A stretch of DNA of 64,000 bases from Sarcomyxa edulis (GCA_009761415.1 QUOL01000008.1:1-64000); one strand, 5' to 3'. Shown: positions 34,614-46,948, counted from the stretch's first letter. Program-made: numbers and translations. The notes: generated from the letters alone by a model not told the origin.

Positions 34614-35006
34614 TGGGAAGAAGGAAAACAAGAAAAAGTGGAAGAGGGCTTGCGAGAGTCGAGAGCAAAGACGCGCCGACGTTTAGAAAGTTTCGCAGAG
34701 TGGCTGTGCTCGCGACCATTCGAGCTCAAACTCCATCTTCGTTGACGTTGACCTCATTTTCGTTGCATCTAACCATGGAATCTATGGCAATCTTGGATAC
34801 GATGGCCAGATTCTGAGGCGGCATTTCAGGATGAATTTTGAAACACTAGCTTACGGTGCACGACGGTGCAAGCTTGCGATCAACTAGGATCGACTTGCGA
34901 TACGAAGCCAGAGCTCATAGGCAAATAGGGGATTTATGACCAACAACCTGGTAGACGATATCGTACATGCGCAACCCGTGGACCCGATGCATACACCTCT
35001 GCTCGT
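34614..35006. other. Intergenic, CSE1 upstream region
   Basis: This holds the upstream region of CSE1 and the 3' side of the next gene. No coding sequence is supported. Confidence 0.4.
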
Positions 35007-35387
35007 CTACGACTTGTCCTTGATAGGGAAACGCTTTCCAGTCGCCTTCTGATATACAAAGCGTATGCCATCTGAGATCTTCTCGTCTTTGGCTTGTTGA
35101 GCAGCTGTTTCGTTCTTCTGTGAGCCCTGGTGGAGGAAGTGCTCCTGCACATAATCGACGGCTGGACAGGGTATTAGCGCCATAGTTCCGAGATGCGAAA
35201 GGGGATCAGTCACCTTTGTCAAGGCCATCTGTAGATATAGTGAGTCTATGATAAAGTGGATGCGACGGTGATACTGACCTTTCTGTCGTCCACCTGCCAT
35301 GGTGTTCTGGTGCCCACCTGCCATAGTGTTGTGGTTGTTAGACTGGGAGTGGTTGGACCCGATGATGGCTTTCTTCACAAAATTCAT
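35007..35387 (-). CDS. Small hydrophilic protein, 92 aa, unknown function
   Basis: Exons 35387-35279, 35228-35214 (only 15 nt) and 35161-35007 give 279 nt. The start is MNFVKKAIIGSNHSQ, followed by an Asn/Gly/His-rich stretch with a short duplication (NTMAGGHQNTMAGGRQ). The C-terminal half is a charged, probably helical segment (VDYVQEHFLHQG, QAKDEKISDGIR) ending KATGKRFPIKDKS. It looks like a small stress-type protein found in Agaricomycetes, but I cannot name a family. Confidence 0.7.
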   Translation of the reverse strand: MNFVKKAIIGSNHSQSNNHNTMAGGHQNTMAGGRQKGQYHRRIHFIIDSLYLQMALTKVTDPLSHLGTMALIPCPAVDYVQEHFLHQGSQKNETAAQQAKDEKISDGIRFVYQKATGKRFPIKDKS

Positions 35388-36264
35388 GTTGAAAGATGAC
35401 AGACGTAGAATCTGCACATTATATACTCTTTATATATTCTGTATAGCACACAGCCCCGATCTTAGGGGCGCGGAATGCACAGGAGGCAATTGAGACTGAG
35501 ACTCCGATTCGAGCCAGTTCAACTGCAGCTGAGCTGGTTCGTCCGTTGTTGACCAACAGCTTCCGCACTTTCGCTCCCGCTTCATCGCATTAGGACAGTT
35601 GCTTAGCCGTTCTCTTGCGTGCTGTCTCATAGACCATTTGCTTGCGGTACTTATCTGCATCGTCGACGGCCTCATCTGGCGCGACGACTTCTGGCATCGA
35701 CTGGTTTATCTGTTCCAATGTCATGGGTTTTCTTCTGTCAACAGGACGACGGTTCAGGATATTCGATCACTGATAGTTTGTCTTATTCTTCTCAAACTGC
35801 CCATCTCCACTATCAATGACTGGAGAGCTCGCACAATGAAATCAGAAGGAGCTCGATACTAGAAGCACCGCGATAACACAAAACTTGGAACAAAAACTGT
35901 CACCGTTCTCGGACATGTATCTGACTCTATCATGGTCTGCTTACCCCGTCATCTAGCCGTCTTTATCTGTTCGAACTGTAGTTGCAATTCCTATCTACAC
36001 AAGAACAAGACTCTATCGGGTGCATATCGATAGTTTCGTGTAATCTGCAGCCTCGGCATCACACATTACCACAATCTTCTCGGTCTCGTGCTTTTAGCTT
36101 GTCTTGCCTTGTCAATGGAATTTGGTTGTGCCTTTTCATCTATCTTGCCAGATTGGCGCACACGGAAATGATACCATCGATCTCTCTAGATGCTAGCAAC
36201 CCTGGCGATGCATGCCTCATTTCGTCGATGCAAATCTGGAGGGCTGCTTCAATTTGAAATGCTT
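35388..36264. other. Intergenic, no supported gene
   Basis: Short overlapping frames on both strands, none with recognisable features or joinable exons. Confidence 0.4.
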
Positions 36265-37248
36265 CATCAGCAAAACGGGGAAATCCTTGTAAGGCCTTGT
36301 AAGGCCCTACAAGGGGCATAATGTTATAAAATCCCTGTAAGACACACCTGCCTGGTGAAAATTTCACGGGGGCCTTGTAAGACAACCATGTAGAATGGCA
36401 AATCACACAAGGCTTGGGGATTTTTGCCAGGGTTATGTCGATTATGTACCTTGCCAATGTGCACCGTGGCTTATAAGATAACCATGTAAGATGGCAAAGC
36501 CCATAATCCTGCTCAAACTTGAACATACTGACATCCCACTGGCAATAAGGAAATTGAGGGAATATGATAATCATTGAAAAGGCTAACGACGATGTACAAA
36601 ACACGAAGGGAAGCAAACAAGGGCCGGTCAAGTCGTGAGGTTCGACACCACGACAGACTCTTGAGGAAACATAGTCTCGAACAGGGCTGCGAGTCACAGA
36701 CGACTCGACTTCCACGGCACGACTCAACATCGTCCCAGATCAAGAGAAACACAAAAAAAGAGGGACACAAAGCCGACGACATGCCGGCTATAACGACAAC
36801 AGAAGGTATGGGCATTGGGAAAATTAGGAAGGTGTGCCAGGAGGTGTCCGATTATGGTGGAGGATACAGCCGCCGAGACATGGTCTTGCATGGCAGGAGA
36901 CGACAATGGCATTGGGTATGACCTATGTTGATGATGGAGGATCTCGACTTGAGAGTGGGAGAAAGTGGGAGGAAGAAAGACGGAGAAAAGGGAGAACTTA
37001 CGAAGCAGGTGAATTTAAATCGATCAAGCACGCCACGGCGGACTTCGAAAAATGAACGGTTCCTGCGCTTTGACCATGCAACGAGCAGGCAGGTGAGGGG
37101 TTGTGGAAGGTATACCAGGTAGGTGAAGGTCTTGCAAGGGCTTACAAGGACATGCAAGCCATCGCCGGGAAAGTCGATCCCTTGCCAAGCCGCGTCTGCC
37201 TGGTCACGCGTCACCAGGTCACAGCAGGATTCCCCCGTTTTGCTGATG
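36265..37248. mobile_element. Putative inverted-repeat element, about 984 bp
   Basis: The left end CATCAGCAAAACGGGGAAATCCT recurs inverted at the right end as AGGATTCCCCCGTTTTGCTGATG with one mismatch and one indel. Inside lie clustered CTTGTAAGG words near the left end and two related stretches CTTGTAAGACAACCATGTAGAATGG and CTTATAAGATAACCATGTAAGATGG. Related CTTGCAAGG/CTTACAAGG words recur near the right end. I see no clear target duplication and no transposase; the frames inside are short. A non-autonomous DNA transposon is the simplest reading. Confidence 0.55.
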
Positions 37249-37598
37249 TTGCATCAACTTACACGTTGCAATTGCCGGTCAGCCCCAAACATGAAGACCT
37301 CGTATTGACGCACTGCGTAATATTTGTATGCCTTTCGAAGCTGCATGGTTCCGTCTAAAGAGCCTTAGACACGCTAGCAGTCACAGTTGCACGACCAATG
37401 AACCTCGTCTGAATCGTAGTTCACGAAGCATGGCATTGGTGTATTATTTTCGAAAAGAATGTGACGACTTATGTTATGCAAAGCTAGAAAGTATGATCGA
37501 ATGTCCAGCTAATAGCATCCAAATGAACTGATTACGGCAATATGAGCGTCCGAATAGTATGGGCAGCTGGCGGATGCGAAAGCGAAAGCGCCGGTATT
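37249..37598. other. Intergenic, 3' side of the hydrolase gene
   Basis: No coding sequence seen; it lies between the inverted-repeat element and the hydrolase stop. Confidence 0.35.
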
Positions 37599-39862
37599 TC
37601 ACCAGCTTGCGTCGTCTCCTGCAACCTCGCCTATAGGAGCAGTGTAAGGATCCGCTATCGCATCTCGTGGCGTTCCAGTCGTATAAACAGACACGAGAGT
37701 CTGGTTGGTTGGTCGAGGGAGAGCGCCAGTTGTCAAGTATTGGATCATCAGGTCCCTAGCTGGAGTTCCCAAGACTAATCGAGGGAGATTATCAGCTCGT
37801 CATTCAAGAAATGCAAATTGATTACTCAGACGCACATTCGAGTGTACCGTGATCGTCTCCGTGTCGAACTACGAGCACAGAGTTGGGTGCTTGTTCCCAT
37901 GCAAAGGTCGTCCCCTCTGAAGCCGTGCTGCAAGCCATCTTAACAGGAGGACACACGTATTAACGGAAGGACATACTTTAGATCATAATCTGCGGTGAAC
38001 CAGAGTATAGGCAAATCACTTGGTAGAGTCTGTTTTGGTCGACCGGGGAAAGGCCATCCACTGCATGTCAACTTCGAGACGACTGGTGTCAGAGAATCGT
38101 CACTGCTTGAGGAGCACCTGCCCTGCTTACTTTTCCTTGCCACATGATGGACGTCATGCTGTTAGTAGGGTCATACTCGATCCCCGTGTCAGTACTAGGT
38201 TCATGCAGAGATGACAACGAGGTGGTACTCACCGGTGCACTGCTCGTGCGGAATGCTTCAAATCCAGCAAACGTATCGTTCTCGACGCCTATGATCAGAA
38301 CGCAATCAGTACAATACGGGAAAGAAGCTGGGTGCAATACGGGAAAGCAACTGAACTGTGACTCACCTTGATCCAAACAGAATATCGGCAAAGCCACGGC
38401 GTTGCGCGCCACATCCAAAGCCAACTGCTGATCAAACAGTGTACCATTACCAGCAAGTCCATCTTCAAGAGCTTGGAATACGACATCATAGCTCGGAGTG
38501 CCTCGTAAGAATCCGTTGATGGAGTTGCGTACGAATCTGGCGGAGACGGTGGAATTGGACGTTGTGGGGTTGGTAAGATTGCCTGCGGTGGCTATTTGAA
38601 GGACTTGTTCAAAGGCCTGTTGATGAAGGGATAAGAATTTCGTGGAGAGATTGGTGTGGTGTTGGACGTACGGCAACGACACTGCCCTTTCCTTGCTCGT
38701 GGAAAGGACACGTCGAGTTGTAGATGCAGTACGCATCGGCGCGGAGAAGTAGCCTGTTCATAGCTTTGACGTCGTTGATGACTTGATCCACATCGCTCTG
38801 GAAAAGTAGGTTAGACGACACTAAAGACGAGAAAGGGACCACGAACTTGACCGTGGGCTAGAACGGCGTCGAGAACCACATTGCCCATAGCTTCTGGGTG
38901 TCTGTACGAGTATTCTGCGTAGTAGTATGTGCCACTGCACGAAACGTAAGTCCTCCGTCCGTGCAAAGCTAAATGGCAAGCTCACTAAGACACTCCATAC
39001 AGGTTCACCTTCTCATATCCAAGAGCCTTTCGGATAGTCTCCCAGTCCTCGACGGTCTCTTCAGTTCCGAGATGACCGATTATACCAGAAGGAGTGCTGA
39101 GATCGATACAAGACTGAGCGTAGGCTTTGACGGAGTTTTGGTACGCGTCGAATTCACTCTGAGTGGTGGGACTGTACATGCGATGTCAGTGTCATGAACC
39201 GGCGAGTGTGGATGATACTCACTACTCGAACGGAATATCGTTCAAGGCATCAGACGAGCAGTTGTACGCGTTGGAGCTCCATATTCCACGAGGGTCCATC
39301 ACTGGATGAGCTATTAGGGAGAGAGATGGCTTGGTAATCATAGATACTTACTCATGAAATCGAAATCCTCGAGACCTTCGAATACCTGGGTTCTGTTCAA
39401 GGCGCGATCCCATGCCCATGAGACAGCTTCGTCTCCAGGGCCACCTGTGAATTACAGGTCAGCATCCTAGGGACCACGTGAAGTAGAGGTTATTCACCTG
39501 GATTGCTAGAAGGGTAGACAATGAGACAAGGACGACAGAGAGCTAGGACGTGTTGCTCACAAGAATATGACGCCTTTTGAATTTTCGACGGTGTGGTAAG
39601 CCAATCCGAGAGTAATCGTGTTATTCTCGGAGATGGGTTGGGTGTAATCCATCGGGACATTGACGCGTCCGCACTTCAAGGAGGCTGGCAGAGGGGGGAG
39701 GCTAGGATCCGTCCAATCTGTGATGTTGAGGATGTCTTGGAGGGGTTGTGGGACGTTGGTGGTGCAGTTGACCCAAGAGATGTTTCCGGGAGGCAAGTCG
39801 AGGACATCTGCCGCGGAGACGAGAAGGGAGAAAAGGAGGGGGATAGCCAGCAATGAGGACAT
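37599..39862 (-). CDS. Secreted alpha/beta hydrolase, S33 tripeptidyl/prolyl aminopeptidase type
   Basis: Probable exopeptidase outside the cell. Twelve exons sum to 1,662 nt, 553 aa. It opens with a signal peptide (MSSLLAIPLLFSLLVSAADV) and several N-glycosylation sites. The oxyanion-hole segment FNPGGPGDE is assembled across an 8-nt exon. Catalytic residues expected of the family are visible: Ser in GVSYGTYYY, Asp in LWFTADYDL, His in VVRHGDDHGT. The TAP-like C-terminal region shows MWQGK and CSGWP. Exon starts are 39862, 39505, 39444, 39310, 39171, 38934, 38797, 38616, 38288, 38071, 37927 and 37774. All residues needed for activity seem present, so the enzyme is probably functional. Confidence 0.88.
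39498..39505 (-). other. 8-nt micro-exon in the S33 hydrolase gene
   Basis: The bases CAATCCAG, preceded by TTCTAG and followed by GTGAAT, supply the codons that join VIFF to NPGGPG. Without it the frame would break and the oxyanion motif would be lost. Confidence 0.75.
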
Positions 39863-40410
39863 GGCCGCAGGACAAGTTGTAGTAAAGAGGGTTCAATTTT
39901 GAGTATGGTGGAGTGAGTTGGTGCGTCAGTACTCTTTATAATAGGAGTCGATATTTTCGGCCGCTGAGTCATGAATAGAGGTCAGCTCCCGAGGATCTGA
40001 TCAGAAGGATGATTGCAAGCGTTGGCAAGGGTTGTTAAGGAAGTGCAAGGGTCGAGAGATGAAACATATTACACGGCCAACATACGGCCACTGTGGTGCA
40101 ATCCTGCAGCCATTTGTAACTGGGATGAATCAGACGTGGCATGGAATATTCTTCCACGATTGCACCCGGACGGTATGATCTTGGTCAAGAGAGGCTTCTT
40201 CAGACGCGCCAACAGCTAGACGCTCTTGCACATCAGCACACAATACATTTGCACTGCCATATGGCACCGCCACCACTGCATGCGCCTGAGGGTTGCCGCT
40301 GTCGTGATTATCATCTTCAATTCTCACAATCTCACCATCGGGCGCGACGAATTCTTCAAGGCGGCGTCGTACTTGATAGTCAGTGCAGCCATCAAGAAGC
40401 CAGCAGACAG
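39863..40410. promoter_or_regulatory. Divergent promoter region
   Basis: Separates the hydrolase (minus) and the BTB gene (plus). A 128-aa frame on the minus strand (40130-40516) runs into the BTB gene and is probably chance. Confidence 0.35.
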
Positions 40411-43400
40411 ATGGCTGTAGCACTCGTGGCTGCAACTCCTCCAGCACTACAGGAAGCAACCAAGATATCCACCTCTGTCTGGCAGTCCAACTTGCAATCT
40501 CTATTTCATAACACAAAAGATCGATTTCCAGATGTAGTTTGGGAACTCAGTGACAAGGACGACAGCGATGTCGACCATGTCCAGGTGTGGGGTCATAAAG
40601 GTACCCATTTCTCACAAAACACCCATTCTCACTTATTCATATCTATGGCCCAGCTATTGTATACGCTCGCGCCCCACCTAGTTTCCAGGCTCGTTATTTC
40701 TCTTTCAGACCTGCACCAACTCCATCTTATTCTTCCTCTCTAACTTTACCCGACGATATATCTCGTTCACCTTCGCCCATGAGGGTCGATTCCCCTTCTC
40801 CACCACAACCTCTTTTACGTTTAAGCTCTTCCATAACCCCGGCCCTCTTCTCAAATGAACTCGAATACTTATACACAGGTCAAGGCTTCGGTGAAGCCTT
40901 CGAATTCCTTTACGACACGTCCGAGGCTCATGACCAAGGCGATGCCGAAGAAATCAGAATCGACAAACTTCGAAAAGACCTTGTCTTCATGTGGAGGTCT
41001 CGCCTCTACTCTGACATCCGTATCGCCCTCACAGGTATTACCAATAATCAACACGAAAATGCAACCGCCATATTCTCCTCGCATCGCTTCATTCTTGCTT
41101 CAAGATCCCCTTACTTTTACGACGCTCTCATCGCATGGCCTTCCAACAAGCCCCCACCAACAACGCTGACCCTCCCGTCTCCGCCATTTACCCCAGCATC
41201 TCTTCACTTCACCCTCGGCTTCATATATACAGGCACCCTTATATTTTCTCACAGAACCTACGACCTCGACACGGCATTCCACATTCTTCGCTCCGCAACA
41301 TACCTTTGTCTTCAATCCCTCTACGACGAAATTCAAGCTCGCATTGTCCAGGAAATGCTCCACGGTCTCTTCCACGCCTTTCTCGAATTCTCAGAATATG
41401 AGCGCATCACCGCCGGAAAATGGGGAACCGGTGGATGTCGCTGTCGGCAATGTGCCAGACGCGTACCTAGAGTGCTCGAATTTGCCCTCATGGATGACGT
41501 CAAGAACAAGCATCTCGAACGGGGCGCGCGTAGGGCGTTGGTAGGTCTCTTCGGGGAGGGTTGGTGCACGTCCGAATTCGCCGCACTCGCACAACCCACC
41601 AAGAATAGTGTTCTCAAAGGCGTAGGCATGCGCACTACCCCTCCGAATGTATTTCCCTTGCTCTTTGCTGCCGAACACGCCATCAAGAAACTGGCTCCTG
41701 TCATTGATGCATGGGCAGAAGGCGTTAGGGAGATGATACTATCCGCTAGAAAAAAAATCGCGGAGGTGCTATGTGACAAGAGCGACGAATGCTTCGCGCA
41801 AAGAGAGTGGCTCGATATTATGGAGTCCGATGGAGTCCGGTTCGAGGATGGCGAACGCGTGGAGTGGGTGATGGAGGCCGTCAAGGACGGTCTCAATGAC
41901 GGGAATGCTGCTATCGTATACCAAGTACGTTGGTTCTGACATCTCTATTCTGTCTGCTAAATGACTGGTCGTAGACTCTGGTATCTGCTATTCTCCTCCA
42001 TCCCCATCCCACTATCCCCTCCTCCCCGATGCTTCCGTCTACATCTCACATCCGCGTTCAAGTTGAAGAGACTCGGCTCGAGGTCCTCAAATGGATCCGT
42101 AAACGATGGCTTGGAATCAAGCAGCAAGGGGGCTTCGACACACTCGAGGGATGGGCTGTCAAGGAGATCAGTCATGGTACGTGTTCTATTCTCAATCTCT
42201 GACTGACTAACTAATGGCACTTTATAGACACGGAAATTCCTGTCGAAGATCTTCTTTCACCGCCGACTCCAAACCGTTCTCCGCGTCCCACCACCACGAC
42301 GCCGTCGAAGCCAAACGTAGACGAGGCCAGTTCCCTGCGCGCTAGTGTCCTTAGCCGGAACAGAAATAGGAACCCTTCTAACACGACAACGCCTCCCAGA
42401 CGGACCGGTACGGCGCCCTCTGTACGAAGCACATACTCTGTTGCTAGCAATCGAACTACGACAACCTCAAAATCTCATCAACATGCAGACCACGACCGTC
42501 CGGACTCGAAGTTGACACCATCGTCGCCTAGCATCGTCGAGCCCGAACCCGAGCTCGCCCAAGAAGAAGAGCAAGATGTTAGCAAAGAAACTGCACAAGA
42601 TATTGAAGAGGGAGAAACAGAGAGCGGAACCACATCTAGGACGGGTACACTCACTCGGGCCAGTGGTTCTCGACGACCTATGCCTAAAACTTTGGTTGCG
42701 CCTGCGCCTGGTATATCCGGGCGGGCGTCGAGGGCTAGTACCAGCACCAGCATCGGGATCGGTGGCTCTCCAGGTGCAAGGCCCAAATCTACAGCATCTT
42801 CTATCACTTCTGTACGCTCGCACGCTTCCACCATTCGTAAATCAGGAGCTGCCCCTGGGACAGGATTATTGCGACCCCCGCCGTCTCGGCCTACGTCGCG
42901 CGTGTCTACCGCCAGTGATGGCGGGTCGACGGCGTTCAAAACTGCTGAGTCACGGTCTAGACGAACATCTGCTGCGTCTGTGTCTAGCACTAACAGCGCA
43001 AGACCAAGAAAAACTTCGACGACGTCTATTGCATCCACTGCCACTACTGCTACTGTGGCTACTACGGGGAGTAGAGTTAAGAGGACGCCGCCCGTTCCCT
43101 CTCCAATCGTCAAGTCTCCAAGTACTGGTGCGGTCAAAAAACCGACACCGTCTATTACACCTTCGGTTCGGTCTGTGAGCTCTCCTGCGGCTACGAAACG
43201 AGTGGTTAGTACCAGCACGAGCAGCCCTGCTGTGCGCAAATCCGGAGTCATCGACAAGAAAGTGTCCACTCCTACTGCATCCCGTGGGACGGTCAAAACC
43301 AGTCCATCCCCCGCTACCACTAGCAAACCAAAGACTTCGGTGGTGGAAAAAGCAAAGGAGAAAGGAAAAGGCCCTTCAGTGCAAGTTGAACCGAAAACGA

Positions 43401-44065
43401 GAGCCGAGACGTTGGTTTCTGATCACAAGAAGAGCAATAGTGTCATCTCATCCGGGAGTGCGGCCACTTTGAAACGGAAGGGATCCTCCGATACGATCAC
43501 TAAGGGTAACACAAAGAGCGATTGGAAGGAGCCTGCTGCGAAGGACGGATTTCCATTATCATCACGTGGCGCGACGCTCGAGATTGGTATCCCATGCATC
43601 ATATCATCGAAACGAAAGCGGTTCAAGGCGTTTGCTAGGTATATCGGGGAAGTGGAGGGCGAAGATGGTCCATGGGTGGGTGTCGAAGTTCCTGTCGGAG
43701 AGAGCTGGGCTGGGGAAATGAGTGGCAGTGCATTCGGCGGTATCAATGCGAGGCAGTGGAATGACGGGACATGGGGTGGGATCCGATATTTCGATATTGG
43801 GTCTGGAGGATCTGAGTGGGATTATGGGGATGATCGAGCTGCGGTGATGAGGAGAATTGAATGGGTCAGCAGCAAAACTAATTCGTTGAAGGACAGCAAA
43901 GGTTATCTGAAGAGGGAAGGTGACCAGCTGACGGTGGATAGGGCGAAACGGTTCAGAAGTGTCTCTCCTGCAGCGTCAGACGTTTCGAATGCAGAGTCGA
44001 GGGGATTATTTGTGAGACCGCAGCAGGTTCTGTATGTGGTGGACGCTGTTGGATCGGATCTGTGA
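40411..44065 (+). CDS. BTB domain fused to CAP-Gly-like domain, 1,166 aa
   Basis: Exons 40411-40600, 40654-41924, 41975-42176 and 42228-44065 give 3,501 nt. Residues about 175-290 form a BTB/POZ fold (LYSDIRIALTG, AIFSSHRFILASRSPYF, LHFTLGFIYTGTLIF, LRSATYLCLQSLYDE). A Cys-containing insert (GGCRCRQCARRVPR) follows. After a helical BACK-like region comes a linker of more than 400 residues rich in Ser/Thr/Pro/Lys. At about 1000-1085 lies a CAP-Gly-like module: LEIGIPCIISSKRKRFKAF, GEDGPWVGVEVP, GTWGGIRYF. The usual GKNDG groove motif is not present in standard form (GGINARQWNDG instead). The protein could link microtubule ends to a BTB partner such as Cul3; this is inference. Confidence 0.8.
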
Positions 44066-44495
44066 TTCCGTATACAGTGGCGTCGATTTTCTTTTTTTTT
44101 TCCCTACAATTTTCTGGGATACCCTCAGCGTCAGCTGGTATACCCTCGCATCTCTCATGGTGGACATGTCTCGGAGATTGGTTCTTGATAACGTTTCCTC
44201 GCATTCTTGTGTTTCCAATATATATCACGACGCTCTTTAATACCTCGCATACGCGCTTTCAAGTTGTACCACACTCCTTTTTAATCTCTCAGCCCAGCGT
44301 CTCTTGCATGTTACCTGCATGTTACTTGTATGTTGCTTTTACTGCTCGAAGGATACCCCTTGCGTCGGATATAATTGCACCGTGACCGACGCGATCGAGA
44401 ATGTCTTGGCTGTACCGCATTCTGAAGCTGCGGTGAAGAGTGAAAACTGCGGTTCTCCTATATAACCTAGAGCAAATTGAGTGTTCTCTTCAGAC
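44066..44495. other. Intergenic, 3' UTR of the BTB gene and promoter of the next
   Basis: T-rich run after 44088, then pyrimidine-rich sequence and a TATATAA at about 44457, about 40 bp before the next ATG and so a possible TATA element. No gene seen. Confidence 0.4.
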
Positions 44496-44877
44496 ATGTC
44501 CAACCAACAGTATTATGGTGCTCCTTTAGAGAAACCGTCGCATGTCTATCAGGGCCAACCCAGACATCACGGTCAGCATGGACATCATCACGGCCGTATG
44601 TTCAAGCTTCCTTTGACAATACCACCATCTAATTTTTTTCATTCTCTATCAGCACCTGCTGGCTATTACGCTGCTCAGCCCCAACCACAACCTCAGATGG
44701 TCTATGTCCAGCAACCACAACGCCGACAGGATGACTCTGGTTGTTGTTGCCCTTGCGCCTGGTCCGTATCCTCGTAAAATATATATCCATGTCCTTGCTG
44801 ATACGTATACCTATTTCTTCAGCCTAGCCGGCTGTTGCGCTGGTATATTCTGTTGTCCTTGTCTCGTTTGCTGTTGA
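44496..44877 (+). CDS. Small Cys-rich tail-anchored (CYSTM-like) protein, 87 aa
   Basis: Exons 44496-44595, 44653-44761 and 44823-44877 give 264 nt. The N-terminus is rich in Gln, Tyr, His and Pro (HHGQHGHHHG, AAQPQPQPQ), the end is CCCPCACLAGCCAGIFCCPC followed by LVCC. This is the layout of CYSTM-type stress proteins, whose Cys-rich tail associates with membranes, possibly through palmitoylation. No catalytic features. The splice phases fit and the frame is intact. Confidence 0.8.
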
Positions 44878-45133
44878 TCGACTTGTGTTCACCCTGGTCC
44901 CGCTGTAGCTATACCTTCCAGACATTTTTCTGTATCAATTCGATATCTAGTCTATTTATTCATTTACTTATGGTTCCTATCGCACTTCGTGTACACTTTT
45001 TCCTTAACACTTGCCATGAAGTTCTCAAGAAAAGATTTGACGCCACGAAATCATCCATTTTACGGACACCCATCACATCCACATTGCCATCCACAGGCCC
45101 ACAAATGCCTGGTTCCAATCAGGAAACTCGTGT

Positions 45134-45884
45134 CTAGTCACGGTCGGACGCCGTCTCATTATCTGAAATCTGCTCACTCTCTTCCGCTTCGTATATCTTA
45201 TAATATTCCGAGTTCGCAAAGACCTCTTCGTCCTGGAAGGAAGGTGATGATGGCGTTATTCGCATTAATCGCTGGTGAAGATGTAACAATCCAGGTAGCG
45301 TACCTTGGATGATTCTTCACAAGCGAAGTACCATTGCGGGGCCTCTGTTATGTCCAACTCGCGTTGGATCGTGGCAATCACATCTCTCTCGTGTTGCCCC
45401 TGAGGTCTCTTCTTCGGCGGAGTAAGATTCGTATAGAGGCTGAACACGTATACAAAAGGGCCCTGGGATGGGATCTGACAAGTAATGGTCGTTTTGCATA
45501 ACTCTGTCAGACGGGTGTCGATTTCGAAGGCTGCGAGTTGGGCGATTGTGCCGGGTTTGCATAAAGTATGGAGAGTTAAGTTTGTGCGCCATGCATATTG
45601 CAAGATTTGCTCGCACGTAACTCCAATAGCGAAATAGAGTCTGGGGAGTTCGACGTTGGGTTTCCGAGTACCGTCGGCGTCGAACAAGGTCAACGTGGGA
45701 GGCAGCTGCTTTAGAGGTGCTTTAGCCGGTGTAATTATCCTAGCTGCAATTCTCTAGAGGTCGACCTTTATGAACATCAAGTTTCAAGGGTGCAGATACT
45801 GAGACATACTCCTGCTCTTTGCGACGCGTCCAATGGCCGAAGCCGCTCAAGGATTTGAGATCGACTCCATATTGCAGTAGCCAT
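45134..45884 (-). CDS. Unknown-family paralog A, 207 aa
   Basis: Exons 45884-45810, 45753-45304 and 45232-45134 give 624 nt. I do not recognise the family. Landmarks shared with its neighbour B are RIITPAKAPLKQLP, YFAIGVTCEQILQYAWRT, a central GTIAQLAAFEIDTRLTEL, FSLYTNL, QGQHERDVIATIQREL, APQWYFACEE, and the third-exon DEEVFANSEYYKIYEAE. No signal peptide or membrane span. The gene and its 3' flank form one unit of a tandem duplication of about 1.04 kb. Confidence 0.68.
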
Positions 45885-46203
45885 ATAACCTGGAGACGTA
45901 TTTTGCGATGGATAGTAGGGTGAGATGTCAGAAGTCATCTATTTTGTGCTAATGCAGCTGTCTTTCAGACAGTGGACACACCGCACCTGGCGGTTAGCTG
46001 CCAGTGGGTTGTAAAGATATCAACGAATGTCACGTAAAAACGCGTGTGTTAAATGTTCCGGGTGGACTTTCAGACGTGAGTATACTGTACGTGTCCATTT
46101 TACAGACATCCATCACATCCACATTGACATCCACAGGCCCACAGATGCCTTGTTCCAATCAGTAAAGTCGTTTATAGTCACCACGGTCGGACGTCCGAGT
46201 CTC

Positions 46204-46948
46204 TCAACTCTGCTCACTGTCTTCCGCTTCATGTTCCGCTTCGTATATCTTAAAATACTCCGAGTTCTCGAAGACCTCTTCGTCCTGAAAAGAAGGTGAT
46301 TGCGTTGATTGCATCAATCGCTGGTGAAGATGTAACAATCCAGGTAGCGTACCTCACAAGCGAAGTACCATTGCGGGGCTTCGGTTGTGTCCAACTCACG
46401 TTGGATCGTGGCAATCACATCTCTCTCGTGTTGTCCCTGAGCTCTCTCCTCCGGCGGATCAAGATTCGTATACAGGCTGAACACCAATGCAAAAGGGCCC
46501 TGGGATGGGAGCTTCCAAGAAATGCGCGTTCTGCATAACTTTGTCAGACGTCTCACGACGTGAGACGCTGCGAGGTGAACGACTGTGCCGAGTTTGCATG
46601 GACCCTCGAGAGGCAAGTCTGTGCGCCATGCATATTGCACGATTTGCTCGCATGTAACTCCAATAGCGAAATAGAGCATGGGGAGTTCGGCATTGGATTT
46701 TTTAGTACCTTTGGCGTCGTACAAGGTCAGCGTGGTAGGCAGCTGCTCTAGAGGTGCTCTAGCCGGTATAACCATTCTAGCTGCAGATTCCTAGAGGTCG
46801 ACTTTGATAAAAGTTTAGTTTCAAAGAAGCAAATACGGACACATACACCTCGTCTTTGCAACGCGTCAAATCCCTGAAGCTTCTGAACGACTTCGGTTCG
46901 ACTTGAATCTGCAGTATACCTATAATGTCGATCTTGATCTTGAGACAT
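46204..46948 (-). CDS. Unknown-family paralog B, 206 aa
   Basis: Exons 46948-46847, 46790-46353 and 46284-46204 give 621 nt. Intron positions match paralog A exactly. Sequence landmarks: ARMVIPARAPLEQLP, YFAIGVTCEQIVQYAWRT, FSLYTNLDPPEE, QGQHERDVIATIQREL, APQWYFACE, DEEVFENSEYFKIYEAE. The third exon ends SEQS about a dozen residues earlier than A, and the second exon lacks three residues (SSK) before the donor. Function unknown. Confidence 0.68.

Noticed and set aside
38195..38232. A 38-bp GTGAGT...CTAG intron in the hydrolase gene
   Set aside because: Its removal breaks the frame, while reading through is open and continues into the TAP-like region.
42478..43326. A 282-codon open frame on the minus strand
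   Set aside because: It is the complement of the Ser/Thr-rich linker of the BTB/CAP-Gly gene; the low-complexity codons leave the opposite strand open. No domain or start context.
45801..45812. A mutated splice donor (GA for GT) in paralog A
   Set aside because: Using the donor GTATGT two bases further and the acceptor CCTCTAG restores frame in both A and B; no defect remains.
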